From Altibacter sp. (lineage in GTDB: Bacteria; Bacteroidota; Bacteroidia; Flavobacteriales; Flavobacteriaceae), in NCBI GenBank assembly GCA_002696485.1, contig NZTP01000083.1, positions 22,998-86,997 on the forward strand: a DNA stretch of 64,000 nt, in the 5' to 3' direction. Made by a program: the position numbers and the translations under genes. Below the pieces are notes generated by a model. That model saw nothing but the letters and a program-made list of their open reading frames with translations, was not told the origin of the DNA and did no database searches. How positions within the stretch are numbered: position 1 is the stretch's first letter; each line of letters starts with the position of its first letter. Of the stretch, positions 1-8,978 are shown one piece after another.

Positions 1-3000
1 ATGGTACTATTCGGTTCGTGCGCCTCCTATGATGCGCTCTATCGTGAACCCGATAGGCAAGTGGTTTATCCTTCAGAAAAGAAGGTGGAAAAAACTTTCT
101 ATCTCATTGGTGACGCAGGACTTTCCCCAATGGACGGTATGAGCGACGCCCTTAAAACACTTCAAAACCTCATAAAGGATAAGGACACCGAAGGCGATTT
201 TGCGATATATTTAGGTGATAATATCTATCCCGACGGAATGCCTCCACAAGATCAACCCATAGGGCGTAAGTGGGCCGAGAACCATTTGGATGCACAACTT
301 AGAGCACTCGAAGATTTTAAGGGTGAGATTGTTTTTATACCGGGAAATCACGACTGGTATAACGATGGTCTCGCAGGGTTACGCCGTGAAGAACTCTATT
401 TAGAATTCGCGTCGGGTAAAAATCTATTACGACCCTCAGGGGGCTGCCCTCTTGAAAGCATTGATCTGGGCGAGAACATTCAGTTGATCGTAATAGATAC
501 ACAGTGGTATTTGGAGGACTGGAACACAGACCCTAGTATCAATGAGAATTGTGAGATAAAGACGCGAGAAAAGTTCTTTATAGAAGTGGAGACCGAATTG
601 GAAAAGAATCAAGGTAAGACCATTCTTTTTGCAATGCATCATCCTATGTTTACCTACGGTGCCCATGGCGGACACTTCGCTTTAAAAAAACATTTGTATC
701 CATTGCAAAAAAAGATACCAATGCCTATTCTCGCTTCATTGGTGGCGCAAATACGGTCGCAGGGAGGCGTTTCGGTGCAAGACCGTTATAACGAATTGTA
801 TAACAAATTAATGACGCGCTTGGCGACCATTTCAAAAAAGAGCAAGCGCCTTGTCTTTGCATCGGGTCACGAACACAGCATGCATCACATTGAGCAAGAT
901 GGGTTAATTCAGATCCAAACAGGCAACGGTGCTAAATCGAGTTTTGCAGATCTTGGACAATTTGGTGAATTTAGCTACGGCGGACAAGGATTTGCGGTTA
1001 TGGATGTGTTTGAGGACGGATCGTCGTGGGTAAAATACTATGGTGTTGGAGATAATTACACCCCTGAGCTATTGTTCCAAAAGGAGATCATCGCTCCTCC
1101 AAAACCTTATGACATCAGCAGTTTGCCAAAATTGCCAAAAGATCTAAAAACAATAAGCGTACCTATCTACAAGCAAGACTCTATCAATGAGGCGCTATTC
1201 TTTAAAACCGTGTGGGGAAAAAAATATAAGGATGTGTACGCTCTCCCCGTTGAAGCTCCCATTGGTTACTTGGATACCCTCTTTGGAGGTGTTACCGTAA
1301 TTGGTGAAAGCAGTAATAAGAATTTTAAAGCCTTGCGATTAGAAGATAAGGATGGGAACGAATACCGAATGCGTACCCTAAAGAAAAATGCGCTAAATTT
1401 TCTAACAAAAATAGATGTTTCCTTAGACCCTCAAAACGTAGAAGCCTCACAAGAGACCGATGCAAAGGAAGAGATATCGTTTCCCGATAATTTTGATAGT
1501 AACTTCTATACCGCTACCCACCCATACGCCCAAATGGCGATTCCTGTTTTGGCAGATGCGATCGAGATCTTTAATACAAAACCCAGGTTGTATTATATTC
1601 CCAAGCAGGAGCGTCTAGGTAATTACAACGAGAATTTTGGAAATGACCTGTACTATATTTCAATACAACCCAATGAGGATAGCGAGGGCCAACGCACCTT
1701 CGAATATCCGGACGATATCGAGACCACGGATGATATCCTTATTAAAATGCGCGCCCGTGCCGATCTCCGAGTGGATGAGCAAAATTATATAAAATCAAGA
1801 TTATTCAATATGCTTATTGGCGATTGGGATCGTGAAAGCGATCACTGGCGTTGGGCCGAGTACTACAACAGGGACAGCCTTAATGTATTTGTACCCATCC
1901 CGAAGAATCAAGACGATGCTTTTTCCAGCTTTGAAGGGAGCATCCTCGATGTGGCAAAGTCTATCTTCGGAAGCAATAACCAGAAGCATATCTATAGTGA
2001 AGACATACGGGATTTGCAATACTTTAATGAAGAAGGGATCATTCTGGACAGAGCGCTTCTGAAGCGCTCGGGGAGAGCCCAATGGATCTTTTTGGCCGAA
2101 ACAATGCAGAAAACGTTAACCGATTCGCTCATTGATGCGGCCTTTATGAGGGTTCCTGAAGAGGTACGTGAAGAATCCTTAAAAGAGATTATTGAAACCT
2201 TGAAAGCTCGAAGAGAGAACTTAGTGGACATAGCAGATCGTTACTATTCCTATTTGGCTACGCAGCAAACCATAGAAGGAAGTAATTATAACGACTATTT
2301 TGAGATCACAAGACTGCCGGAAGGGATGACCAATGTTAAAGTATATGCTAATTATAAGGATGCACGGAAGGAACCGGCCATCGATCGCACGTTCAGGGCC
2401 AAGGAGACACGTGAGATTTGGATCTATGGTTTGGATGGTAAAGATACGTTCGAAATACATGGCGACACAGACGGAGATCTGATCTTTGTCCGATTGATTG
2501 GAGGACAAGGGATCGACACTTATAAACTCATAGAAGGCGAAAATGCTAAGGTGTACGATCATGAAAGCAGAGAAAGTAATGTGGAAGTGCGAAAAGGGGG
2601 CAGTCTTCGATTTACCGATGTGTACAATCTGAATGTGTACGATTACCGGAAACAGATCACGCGCTCCAACGATTATGCTTCAGTCTTTGGCTACAATCCG
2701 GATGACGGCATGAATGCGGGTATACAATTCACATATCTGGTAAATAATTATCAACGAAATCCGTTCTCCCAAAAACACACGGCCCGAGCATCTTACTATT
2801 TTGACACTTCAAGTTTTGATGTAGAATACAATGCAGAATATGCTAATATTCAGAACGATAGAAATCTTAGTTTTGGCCTCTATTTTACCAGTCCAAACTA
2901 TACGGTAAACTATTTCGGCTACGGAAATGAGACGCTTAATCCTGAAGAGGAATTAGGGATCGAGAACAATAGGGTCGAATTACAGACTATTGCTGCCAAC

Positions 3001-3699
3001 ATTGGTTTGCTTCGAAACTCTAATTTTGGTAGTTTCTTTAAACTTCAAACAAAAGTGGAAGCCATACGGCTTCACAGTCCGTTGCCCGCCTCACTTTCAC
3101 CAAATGCGACTTTGATACAAGACGAAACTTCCTATTTCGGAACGCTGGAAGGACTTTATAACTATCGCAGCTACGACAATCCGTTGAACCCAACTAAAGG
3201 AATGATGTTCGATCTTTCGGCGGGAGCTACCGACAATTTAAAGGATTTAGACAGGATATTCGGATTTCTTAAAACCCGACTGGGTTTTTATAATGCTTTA
3301 ACGAGAAACAAGAAGGTTGTTCTTAAAACGAATATTCAGGCAGGATTTAACTTCGATAACAATTTTGAATTTTATCAAGGTGTGACCTTAGGCGCTAATA
3401 ACGGCTTACGGGGGTACCGGGAGGAACGGTTTACCGGAAAATCATCTTTAGTTGGAAGTGCCGATGTGCGGTATAGTTTCAACGAATTTAAAATAGAACT
3501 CATCCCCATTCAGGTGGGGGTCTATGGAGGAGCCGACCTTGGGAAGGTCTGGGTACCGGGCCATGAATCCGATAAATGGCACAATTCCTTAGGCGGCGGG
3601 TTATGGATCAATGGTTCGGGTGGCCTCAATGGATCTTTCAGTGCTTTTCATTCGGTGGAAGGGACGCGCTACGTGTTTGGCTTCGGCCTTACCTTTTAA
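1..3699 (+). CDS. Metallophosphatase / kinase-like / Omp85-type barrel fusion lipoprotein (5' partial), paralog 1
   Basis: The frame is open from the first base, and the first residues (LFGSC) look like the end of a lipoprotein signal peptide, so the true start is probably just upstream of the window. Residues 35-310 carry all calcineurin-type metallophosphatase motifs: GDAG at 37, GDN at 72, GNHDW at 115, HHP at 213 and GHEH at 289. The middle part (about 380-830) is not a family I recognise by name. It has a lysine-bearing strand (MRTLKK, about 457-462), then GDWDRESDHW at 607-616 and PKNQDDAF at 634-641, which resemble the catalytic and metal-binding loops of FAM20/HipA/CotH-like kinases. 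The last 330 residues look like an outer-membrane barrel of the BamA/TamA class: LRGYREERF near 1136-1144 and a terminal aromatic residue (GFGLTF). Family knowledge places such barrels in the outer membrane. The substrate is unknown. A paralog follows after 16 bases. Confidence 0.8.
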   Translation: MVLFGSCASYDALYREPDRQVVYPSEKKVEKTFYLIGDAGLSPMDGMSDALKTLQNLIKDKDTEGDFAIYLGDNIYPDGMPPQDQPIGRKWAENHLDAQLRALEDFKGEIVFIPGNHDWYNDGLAGLRREELYLEFASGKNLLRPSGGCPLESIDLGENIQLIVIDTQWYLEDWNTDPSINENCEIKTREKFFIEVETELEKNQGKTILFAMHHPMFTYGAHGGHFALKKHLYPLQKKIPMPILASLVAQIRSQGGVSVQDRYNELYNKLMTRLATISKKSKRLVFASGHEHSMHHIEQDGLIQIQTGNGAKSSFADLGQFGEFSYGGQGFAVMDVFEDGSSWVKYYGVGDNYTPELLFQKEIIAPPKPYDISSLPKLPKDLKTISVPIYKQDSINEALFFKTVWGKKYKDVYALPVEAPIGYLDTLFGGVTVIGESSNKNFKALRLEDKDGNEYRMRTLKKNALNFLTKIDVSLDPQNVEASQETDAKEEISFPDNFDSNFYTATHPYAQMAIPVLADAIEIFNTKPRLYYIPKQERLGNYNENFGNDLYYISIQPNEDSEGQRTFEYPDDIETTDDILIKMRARADLRVDEQNYIKSRLFNMLIGDWDRESDHWRWAEYYNRDSLNVFVPIPKNQDDAFSSFEGSILDVAKSIFGSNNQKHIYSEDIRDLQYFNEEGIILDRALLKRSGRAQWIFLAETMQKTLTDSLIDAAFMRVPEEVREESLKEIIETLKARRENLVDIADRYYSYLATQQTIEGSNYNDYFEITRLPEGMTNVKVYANYKDARKEPAIDRTFRAKETREIWIYGLDGKDTFEIHGDTDGDLIFVRLIGGQGIDTYKLIEGENAKVYDHESRESNVEVRKGGSLRFTDVYNLNVYDYRKQITRSNDYASVFGYNPDDGMNAGIQFTYLVNNYQRNPFSQKHTARASYYFDTSSFDVEYNAEYANIQNDRNLSFGLYFTSPNYTVNYFGYGNETLNPEEELGIENNRVELQTIAANIGLLRNSNFGSFFKLQTKVEAIRLHSPLPASLSPNATLIQDETSYFGTLEGLYNYRSYDNPLNPTKGMMFDLSAGATDNLKDLDRIFGFLKTRLGFYNALTRNKKVVLKTNIQAGFNFDNNFEFYQGVTLGANNGLRGYREERFTGKSSLVGSADVRYSFNEFKIELIPIQVGVYGGADLGKVWVPGHESDKWHNSLGGGLWINGSGGLNGSFSAFHSVEGTRYVFGFGLTF

Positions 3700-3715
3700 T
3701 AAATAATGTATAGCT

Positions 3716-6700
3716 ATGATGCGATGTTGTATCCTTTTACTTTTTAGTATGATTCTTATCGCTTCCTGTACCACTTCAGGTACGGTGATCGATAGGAATG
3801 CTTCAGAAGTGTGGCAAGACGATAAGGATACCGTATCGGTAAAGGCGACATTCATTATAACCGGAAACGCGTCCGGCTTTAATAGTGATAAAGTATTATC
3901 AGCCATAAAAGAAACGATTGTTGCAACGCCTTCAGAAAAGCGTTACATCCTGTTTGTGGGAGACAATATACGTGGGGATAGCGAAGCTAAAATTAAAGAG
4001 AATCTGGATAAGCAAATTGCCGTATCAAAAGCCAGCAAAGCCAAAGCTTTCTTTGTTCCCGGTAAATACGAATGGGAATTCGATGGAACGAAAGGCTTGG
4101 AGGTTATGGAGGATTATTTGGAAAAAGCCCTTGAAACCGATGAGGTCCTAACACCCAATAATGGTTGTCCGCTGGAAAGTATCGAGATATCAGAGTCCAT
4201 TCAACTTCTCGTCATGGACAGTCAGTGGTATCTGGAAAATTGGGACAAGCATCCGGGTATGAATGATAAGTGTGAGATCAAAACACGGGAGAAGCTGCTT
4301 TTAGAGATTGAAGGAGAATTAAAGGATCATGCCAATAAACTGGTGCTGTTTGCGATCCATCATCCGTTGTATACTAATGGTTTTTATGGGGGACGGTTTT
4401 CGGCTCGCGATCATCTGTTTCCGTTTCAAGGAAATATCCCGCTTCCGGGTGTGGGTACTTTAGTAGCACAAATTAGATCGCAAGGCGGACCCTCTATGCA
4501 GGATCGGTTTAACCTTCGGTATAGGGAGATGGTTGATGCCTTGCTTCCATTGCTCACGGAAAACGATCAACGTATCTTAGTGTTTTCGGGACACGAGAAA
4601 AACCTCCAGTATATAGAAAAAGGAGCCATACGCCAAATTATTTCAGGTGCCGGAAATGATACCAGACCTGTTGGGATTAGTGATAACGGATTATTTTCTC
4701 ACGGAGGACAAGGGTTCACCGAAGTGGCAATTTTTGAAGATGGTAGTGCTTGGGCTACCTTCTTTGGTGTAAATGCCGAAGGGAAAGTTAGTGAACTCTT
4801 TCAGAAGAAGGTCATTACAGCACCTATCCCTCCAAAGCTGGATCATCTCCCCACAAATTTTCCTAAAACAATGAAAGCTTCGGTCTACGATCTGGATCTG
4901 GTAGATCGTTCCGATTTCTTTAAGTCGTTTTGGGGCAATCACTATCGCGCGGTGTATGGAACCAAGGTTGAAGCCAAGGTCGCGGTATTGGATACGCTTT
5001 ACGGAGGGCTTACTATCGAGCGACCCGGAGGCGGACACCAAACAAAGTCGTTACGACTGTTGACCAAAGAAGGGAAAGAGTACAATATGCGTGCCTTGAA
5101 GAAAAGTGCCACTCAATTTCTAAAGAGTACTACGTTTAAGGGGATAGACGGAGAGAAGTATTTTTCTGAAACCGTTACCGAAGAACTGATCTTGGATTTC
5201 TATACAGCGGCACACCCCTATGCGGCATTTGCCATCCCAACGCTCGCTAAGGCGGCCGGAGTGTACTACACTACGCCTGAATTATTTTATGTACCGCAAC
5301 AAAAAGCGCTAGGCAAATACAATGAGGAATACGGCGACCAACTATACATGATCGTTGAAAAACCCTCTGATGAGTACACTGACAAGAAGAATTTTGGCTA
5401 TCCGGATGATGTTGAAAGTACCGATGATCTCTTAAATAAACTTAGAGAAGACGAAGATTATATTTTAGATGAAGAGGCCTACATTCGGGCACGTATCTTC
5501 GACATGCTTATAGGCGACTGGGACCGTCATAGCGACCAGTGGCGATGGGCCGTTTTTGAAAATGAAGGAGGCAAGACCGCTTTCGTTCCAATCCCTCGGG
5601 ATCGAGATCAGGTATTTGCCAATTTTGATGGAAGTTTTTTGAATGTACTGCGCAAACTCATGGGAGGTGTCAATCAGCTTGGGGTTTATGGACCGGACAT
5701 TCACGATGTGAAATGGTTTAATGTGGCGGGCTCCAAACTTGACAGAGCTTTGGTAAAACGCAGCGCCAGAGAAGTATGGCTAGAGCAGGCTAAAATCCTG
5801 CAGGCCGCCATCAACGAACAGATTGTCGATCAAGCCTTTAACGCACTTCCTAAAGAGGTGCAAGACAGTACCGTCGTCGAGATCAAATCCCATCTGCTGG
5901 CACGTAAGGACAATTTGGTCTCCATCGTTGATCGTTATTATTCTGCTTTCATTAGGTTTCAAATGATCACCGGAACCGACAAAGACGATTACTTTGAAAT
6001 TACCCGACTCCCGAATGGGGTGACCCGTATTGTAGGATACAGGATCAAAGATGGGGAGAAAGGAGATTTGTTGTTCGATAGAACTTTTAATAGTCGGGAG
6101 ACTGAAGAAATTTGGCTTTACGGTTTGGATGATGACGACGTATTTACGGTCACCGGAGAGGGAGATCATCCGGTATTGCTTCGCATTATCGGCGGGCAGG
6201 AAAAGGATCGCTACAACATACAGAACGGAAAAAGAATCAAGGTATACGATCGCCGGTCTATGGACCATGAGATCGTGAATAAAGGAGGAGCGCAATTTCG
6301 GTTTACAAACTTTTATGAAGCGAATTTGTACGATTACCAAAAGAAACCATCATCAGGGGGCAGCATAGGCTTATTTACAGGCTACAATCCCGATACCGGG
6401 CTCTCTGTAACAGCCCAATTCGAGAAGACCGTAAATCAATTTATTGCAAATCCGTACGGTCGAAAATTCAACCTAAGCGCCGAATACCACTTTTTGACCC
6501 AAGGATTAGATATTAAATTCGCCAAGCGGTATGCTGCGGCAGTGGGTTCATTCAACATGCTGCTACAAGGACGTGCAACATCCAAAAATTATACTCAAAA
6601 CTTCTTTGGCTTCGGAAATGAGACCCGCAATGATGAAGAAACTTTAGGAATTGATTTCAACAGGGTAAACCTTAGTTGGTACGAAGGAGGAATTGGTCTC

Positions 6701-7387
6701 GAGACTGCTTCAGAGTACGGAAGTTTTTTTCAAATTGGTTTGAACCTTCAAGCGGTAGATGAAATTCGTAATGGGGTTAATTTCTTCGACCAGAACTTTT
6801 CCGAAGCATTTGGTGCACGCTCTTATTTCTTGAAACCCTCATTGACGTATCGCTATAAGAACTTTAACGATCTCTATTTTCCAACTAAAGGAATGCTGTT
6901 TCAAATTGAAGGGGGTGCCATTGAAGCATTGGATTCAGAAACTATAAGCGCTTTTGTAGATACCGGCATCACGTTTTACAATTCACTGTTAAGTAATAAT
7001 AGGTTGGTGTTAAAGACCGAAGCAAAGAGCTATATCACTTTTGGAGATCGCCCTGAGTTCTATCAATCCGCTCAATTAGGGGCTGCACGCGGATTGCGAT
7101 CGTATCGCAATCAAAGGTTTACGGGTGATAAAGACCTATTGGGAAGTGCAGATCTCTATTACAGTTTTGAAGAACTTAAGACCTTTCTCTTTCCATTGGC
7201 GATCAATGTTTTTGCGGGATACGACATAGGCAGGGTTTGGGTCTCAGGTGAAGATTCCCAACAATGGCACCAGTCGTATGGCGGCGGAGTGCTACTGAAA
7301 TGGACCGATGCGATCTTGGGTAATGTAAGTGCATTCCATGGGGCTGAAGGTTTACGTATAGCCTATGGTTTCGGGCTTAGTTTTTAA
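3716..7387 (+). CDS. Tandem paralog 2: degenerate metallophosphatase / kinase-like / Omp85-type barrel lipoprotein
   Basis: This 1223-residue protein starts with a clear lipoprotein signal (lipobox IASC, Cys18). It is collinear with its upstream neighbour and shares long identical motifs, so the pair arose by tandem duplication. The phosphatase motifs are eroded: GDAG has become GNAS, GNHD has become GKYE and GHEH has become GHEK, while GDN and HHP remain. The N-terminal domain is therefore probably inactive. The middle domain keeps a glycine-rich stretch (GGGHQTKSLRL), a lysine strand (RALKK, about 455-459), GDWDRHSDQW at 600-609 and PIPRDRDQVF at 625-634, a fuller kinase-like set than in paralog 1. 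The C-terminus has the Omp85 motif LRSYRNQRF and ends GFGLSF, a plausible barrel-insertion signal. Its 3' end overlaps the convergent gene by 11 bases. Confidence 0.8.
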   Translation: MMRCCILLLFSMILIASCTTSGTVIDRNASEVWQDDKDTVSVKATFIITGNASGFNSDKVLSAIKETIVATPSEKRYILFVGDNIRGDSEAKIKENLDKQIAVSKASKAKAFFVPGKYEWEFDGTKGLEVMEDYLEKALETDEVLTPNNGCPLESIEISESIQLLVMDSQWYLENWDKHPGMNDKCEIKTREKLLLEIEGELKDHANKLVLFAIHHPLYTNGFYGGRFSARDHLFPFQGNIPLPGVGTLVAQIRSQGGPSMQDRFNLRYREMVDALLPLLTENDQRILVFSGHEKNLQYIEKGAIRQIISGAGNDTRPVGISDNGLFSHGGQGFTEVAIFEDGSAWATFFGVNAEGKVSELFQKKVITAPIPPKLDHLPTNFPKTMKASVYDLDLVDRSDFFKSFWGNHYRAVYGTKVEAKVAVLDTLYGGLTIERPGGGHQTKSLRLLTKEGKEYNMRALKKSATQFLKSTTFKGIDGEKYFSETVTEELILDFYTAAHPYAAFAIPTLAKAAGVYYTTPELFYVPQQKALGKYNEEYGDQLYMIVEKPSDEYTDKKNFGYPDDVESTDDLLNKLREDEDYILDEEAYIRARIFDMLIGDWDRHSDQWRWAVFENEGGKTAFVPIPRDRDQVFANFDGSFLNVLRKLMGGVNQLGVYGPDIHDVKWFNVAGSKLDRALVKRSAREVWLEQAKILQAAINEQIVDQAFNALPKEVQDSTVVEIKSHLLARKDNLVSIVDRYYSAFIRFQMITGTDKDDYFEITRLPNGVTRIVGYRIKDGEKGDLLFDRTFNSRETEEIWLYGLDDDDVFTVTGEGDHPVLLRIIGGQEKDRYNIQNGKRIKVYDRRSMDHEIVNKGGAQFRFTNFYEANLYDYQKKPSSGGSIGLFTGYNPDTGLSVTAQFEKTVNQFIANPYGRKFNLSAEYHFLTQGLDIKFAKRYAAAVGSFNMLLQGRATSKNYTQNFFGFGNETRNDEETLGIDFNRVNLSWYEGGIGLETASEYGSFFQIGLNLQAVDEIRNGVNFFDQNFSEAFGARSYFLKPSLTYRYKNFNDLYFPTKGMLFQIEGGAIEALDSETISAFVDTGITFYNSLLSNNRLVLKTEAKSYITFGDRPEFYQSAQLGAARGLRSYRNQRFTGDKDLLGSADLYYSFEELKTFLFPLAINVFAGYDIGRVWVSGEDSQQWHQSYGGGVLLKWTDAILGNVSAFHGAEGLRIAYGFGLSF

Positions 7388-8237
7388 GAGATAATTCGTA
7401 GAGATTTCCTCCCTCATATCCATTGCGTTCATCGGCTATATACAAAGTATTGGCATCCTTAAAACTCACGCTTTCCTTTTGTGATTTATGACCTATTTTT
7501 ATCTTCTCCACAGTTCCTTCAAAGAAGCGATCTTCAGGGTAGTCCTTGAAGATAAACACTTTGTTATAGGTAAGAAGTGCTATAGTACCGTTTTTATGAT
7601 CGATAGCTGCACCAGTCACATCACAATCTGAAGGATCCTTACAAGTTTGGAAAGAACTGATTAATTTGGCTTCAAAAGTACCGGCCTGCGCAGGAAGTTT
7701 ATACAACTTTGTCGTGCCATCAAAACTAGCACTACGGTTTCTGGTAAACAAGTAAAAATGCGCATTAAAATAGATAAAAGCCTCTATGTCGAAGTTGCGC
7801 TCGCTCTTCTTTGGAGGAAATTCAGTTTGATCTTCCAAGGAGAATGCCGTCCTTGTGGCAGTGGTTCTGTCGTCTTGGATAGCAACAACATTTGGTACCG
7901 TGTAGATAGCTAGGTTTTGGCGCGCATTATTGTTATTGCCAAAATCACCTATATAAAGCGTTCCTTTTTCATCAGCCGCAAGATCTTCCCAGTCATGATT
8001 CTTGGCATTTTCGATCTTGATGGTTCTCTTAACGGCTTCTGTAGCGGGGTCGACACCAAAAACGGCACGCGCATTTCCTGCATCGGCCACCATCCAGACT
8101 AGCTCACTATCGGGAAGATATTCAATTCCGCTCACTTCATCCAACGCTAGGGGTAAGGAGGCAAGGATTTTTAGCTTTCCAAAGTCTTGACAGCTTATCG
8201 AAACACAAATAAAACAAAAGAGCAGAAACTTTTTCAT
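7377..8237 (-). CDS. Predicted surface lipoprotein, SdiA-regulated/beta-propeller-like
   Basis: The protein has 286 residues with a lipoprotein signal peptide (SISC, Cys16), so it should be lipid-anchored. The body has propeller-like repeats (DEVSGIEYLPDSELVWMVAD, DWEDLAADEKGTLYIGDFGN, DVTGAAIDHKNGTIALLTYN) of the kind found in SdiA-regulated and PE-PGRS/LVIVD-like beta-propeller proteins of Bacteroidota. No catalytic motif is evident, so the function is unknown. The start codon lies only five bases from the preceding dps terminator hairpin, so it may depend on read-through or on a promoter overlapping that hairpin. The 3' end overlaps the end of the convergent paralog 2 gene by 11 bases. Confidence 0.6.
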   Translation of the reverse strand: MKKFLLFCFICVSISCQDFGKLKILASLPLALDEVSGIEYLPDSELVWMVADAGNARAVFGVDPATEAVKRTIKIENAKNHDWEDLAADEKGTLYIGDFGNNNNARQNLAIYTVPNVVAIQDDRTTATRTAFSLEDQTEFPPKKSERNFDIEAFIYFNAHFYLFTRNRSASFDGTTKLYKLPAQAGTFEAKLISSFQTCKDPSDCDVTGAAIDHKNGTIALLTYNKVFIFKDYPEDRFFEGTVEKIKIGHKSQKESVSFKDANTLYIADERNGYEGGNLYELSLKN

Positions 8238-8242
8238 AATAA

Positions 8243-8266
8243 AAAGTCTGCCCGAAGGCAGACTTT
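8243..8266 (-). terminator. Terminator of dps
   Basis: On the minus strand a perfect 10-base-pair stem (AAAGTCTGCC / GGCAGACTTT) closes a TTCG tetraloop and runs into TTATT. It sits 16 bases after the dps stop codon. Confidence 0.8.
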
Positions 8267-8282
8267 GTGGTTTTAGTAAAGG

Positions 8283-8774
8283 TTATGCTGTGGGATGCGT
8301 ATCGTTTGTTTTCATAGACCAAGCATCTAGCATCCAACTAGTCTTTTCCAGATCGGCAATATACGATCCAATGAGGTCTATGGTTCCCTCATCGCCCGCA
8401 GCGTCTGCCTTTTCGATCACCTTTCGCATTTGCTGAATTATGGTGCCATGGTCATTAAGAAGGGTCTTCACCATTTGCACATCGTCGATGGTAGAAGAAG
8501 ATTCTTTTAAATTGGATTTTTCTAAATAGTCTGAAAAATTACTCACAGGCTGAAACCGTAAGGTAAGAATACGTTCTGCGATCTCATCGATCTTGAGTTT
8601 AGCATCGTCGTACATTTCTTCAAACTTTATATGAAGATCAAAAAAGTTTTTTCCAACAACGTTCCAATGAAAATTTCGCAATTTTTGATAGTACACGTGG
8701 TAATCGGCTAATAAGATATTGAGTTCTTGTGCCGTTTTGGTGATTTTAGTCTTATCCAGGTTCAAGTAATTCAT
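8283..8774 (-). CDS. dps: Dps-family DNA-binding ferritin-like protein
   Basis: The 163-residue protein has the Dps/ferritin signature YHVYYQKLRNFHWNVVG followed by FFDLHIKFEEMYDD. These contain the inter-subunit ferroxidase ligands of the family: the His of NFHWN, the Asp/His of the second motif and the following Glu. Dps dodecamers bind DNA and oxidise Fe(II) with peroxide, protecting DNA during stress. The start chosen is the ATG at 8774 (MNYLNLDKTK). A longer open frame exists upstream, but a strong promoter (-7 element at 8798-8805) lies inside that extension, which makes the inner ATG the better choice and leaves a short leader. A terminator hairpin follows. Confidence 0.9.
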   Translation of the reverse strand: MNYLNLDKTKITKTAQELNILLADYHVYYQKLRNFHWNVVGKNFFDLHIKFEEMYDDAKLKIDEIAERILTLRFQPVSNFSDYLEKSNLKESSSTIDDVQMVKTLLNDHGTIIQQMRKVIEKADAAGDEGTIDLIGSYIADLEKTSWMLDAWSMKTNDTHPTA

Positions 8775-8797
8775 AGATTTTAATTTTTTGGTTCTTT

Positions 8798-8828
8798 CAA
8801 AAGTACGAGCAAAGCAAGGGAGTGCCAA
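8798..8828 (-). promoter_or_regulatory. dps promoter
   Basis: Read on the minus strand, a TTG is followed after 20 bases by TACTTTTG (8798-8805), matching the Bacteroidota consensus TTTG-N17-23-TAnnTTTG. It lies 24 bases upstream of the chosen dps ATG. Confidence 0.6.
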
Positions 8829-8947
8829 TTTTTGAGCGCTGTTTAATGTTTTTTTAACGCTGAAATTCTGCATTTTAAGAAATTGTAAAGAATACATTTT
8901 AATGAGGGTTATCCGGTAATCGCCAAGTATCTTTCTTGTAATTATTG

Positions 8948-8955
8948 TACCTTTG
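8948..8955 (+). promoter_or_regulatory. -7 element upstream of cysQ and the polysaccharide locus
   Basis: TACCTTTG matches TAnnTTTG and lies 23 bases before the cysQ ATG. No clear -33 TTG is visible at the usual spacing. If active it would drive the start of the 23-kb plus-strand locus. Confidence 0.45.
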
Positions 8956-8978
8956 GCGCTTCAAATAGCTCCCAATCT

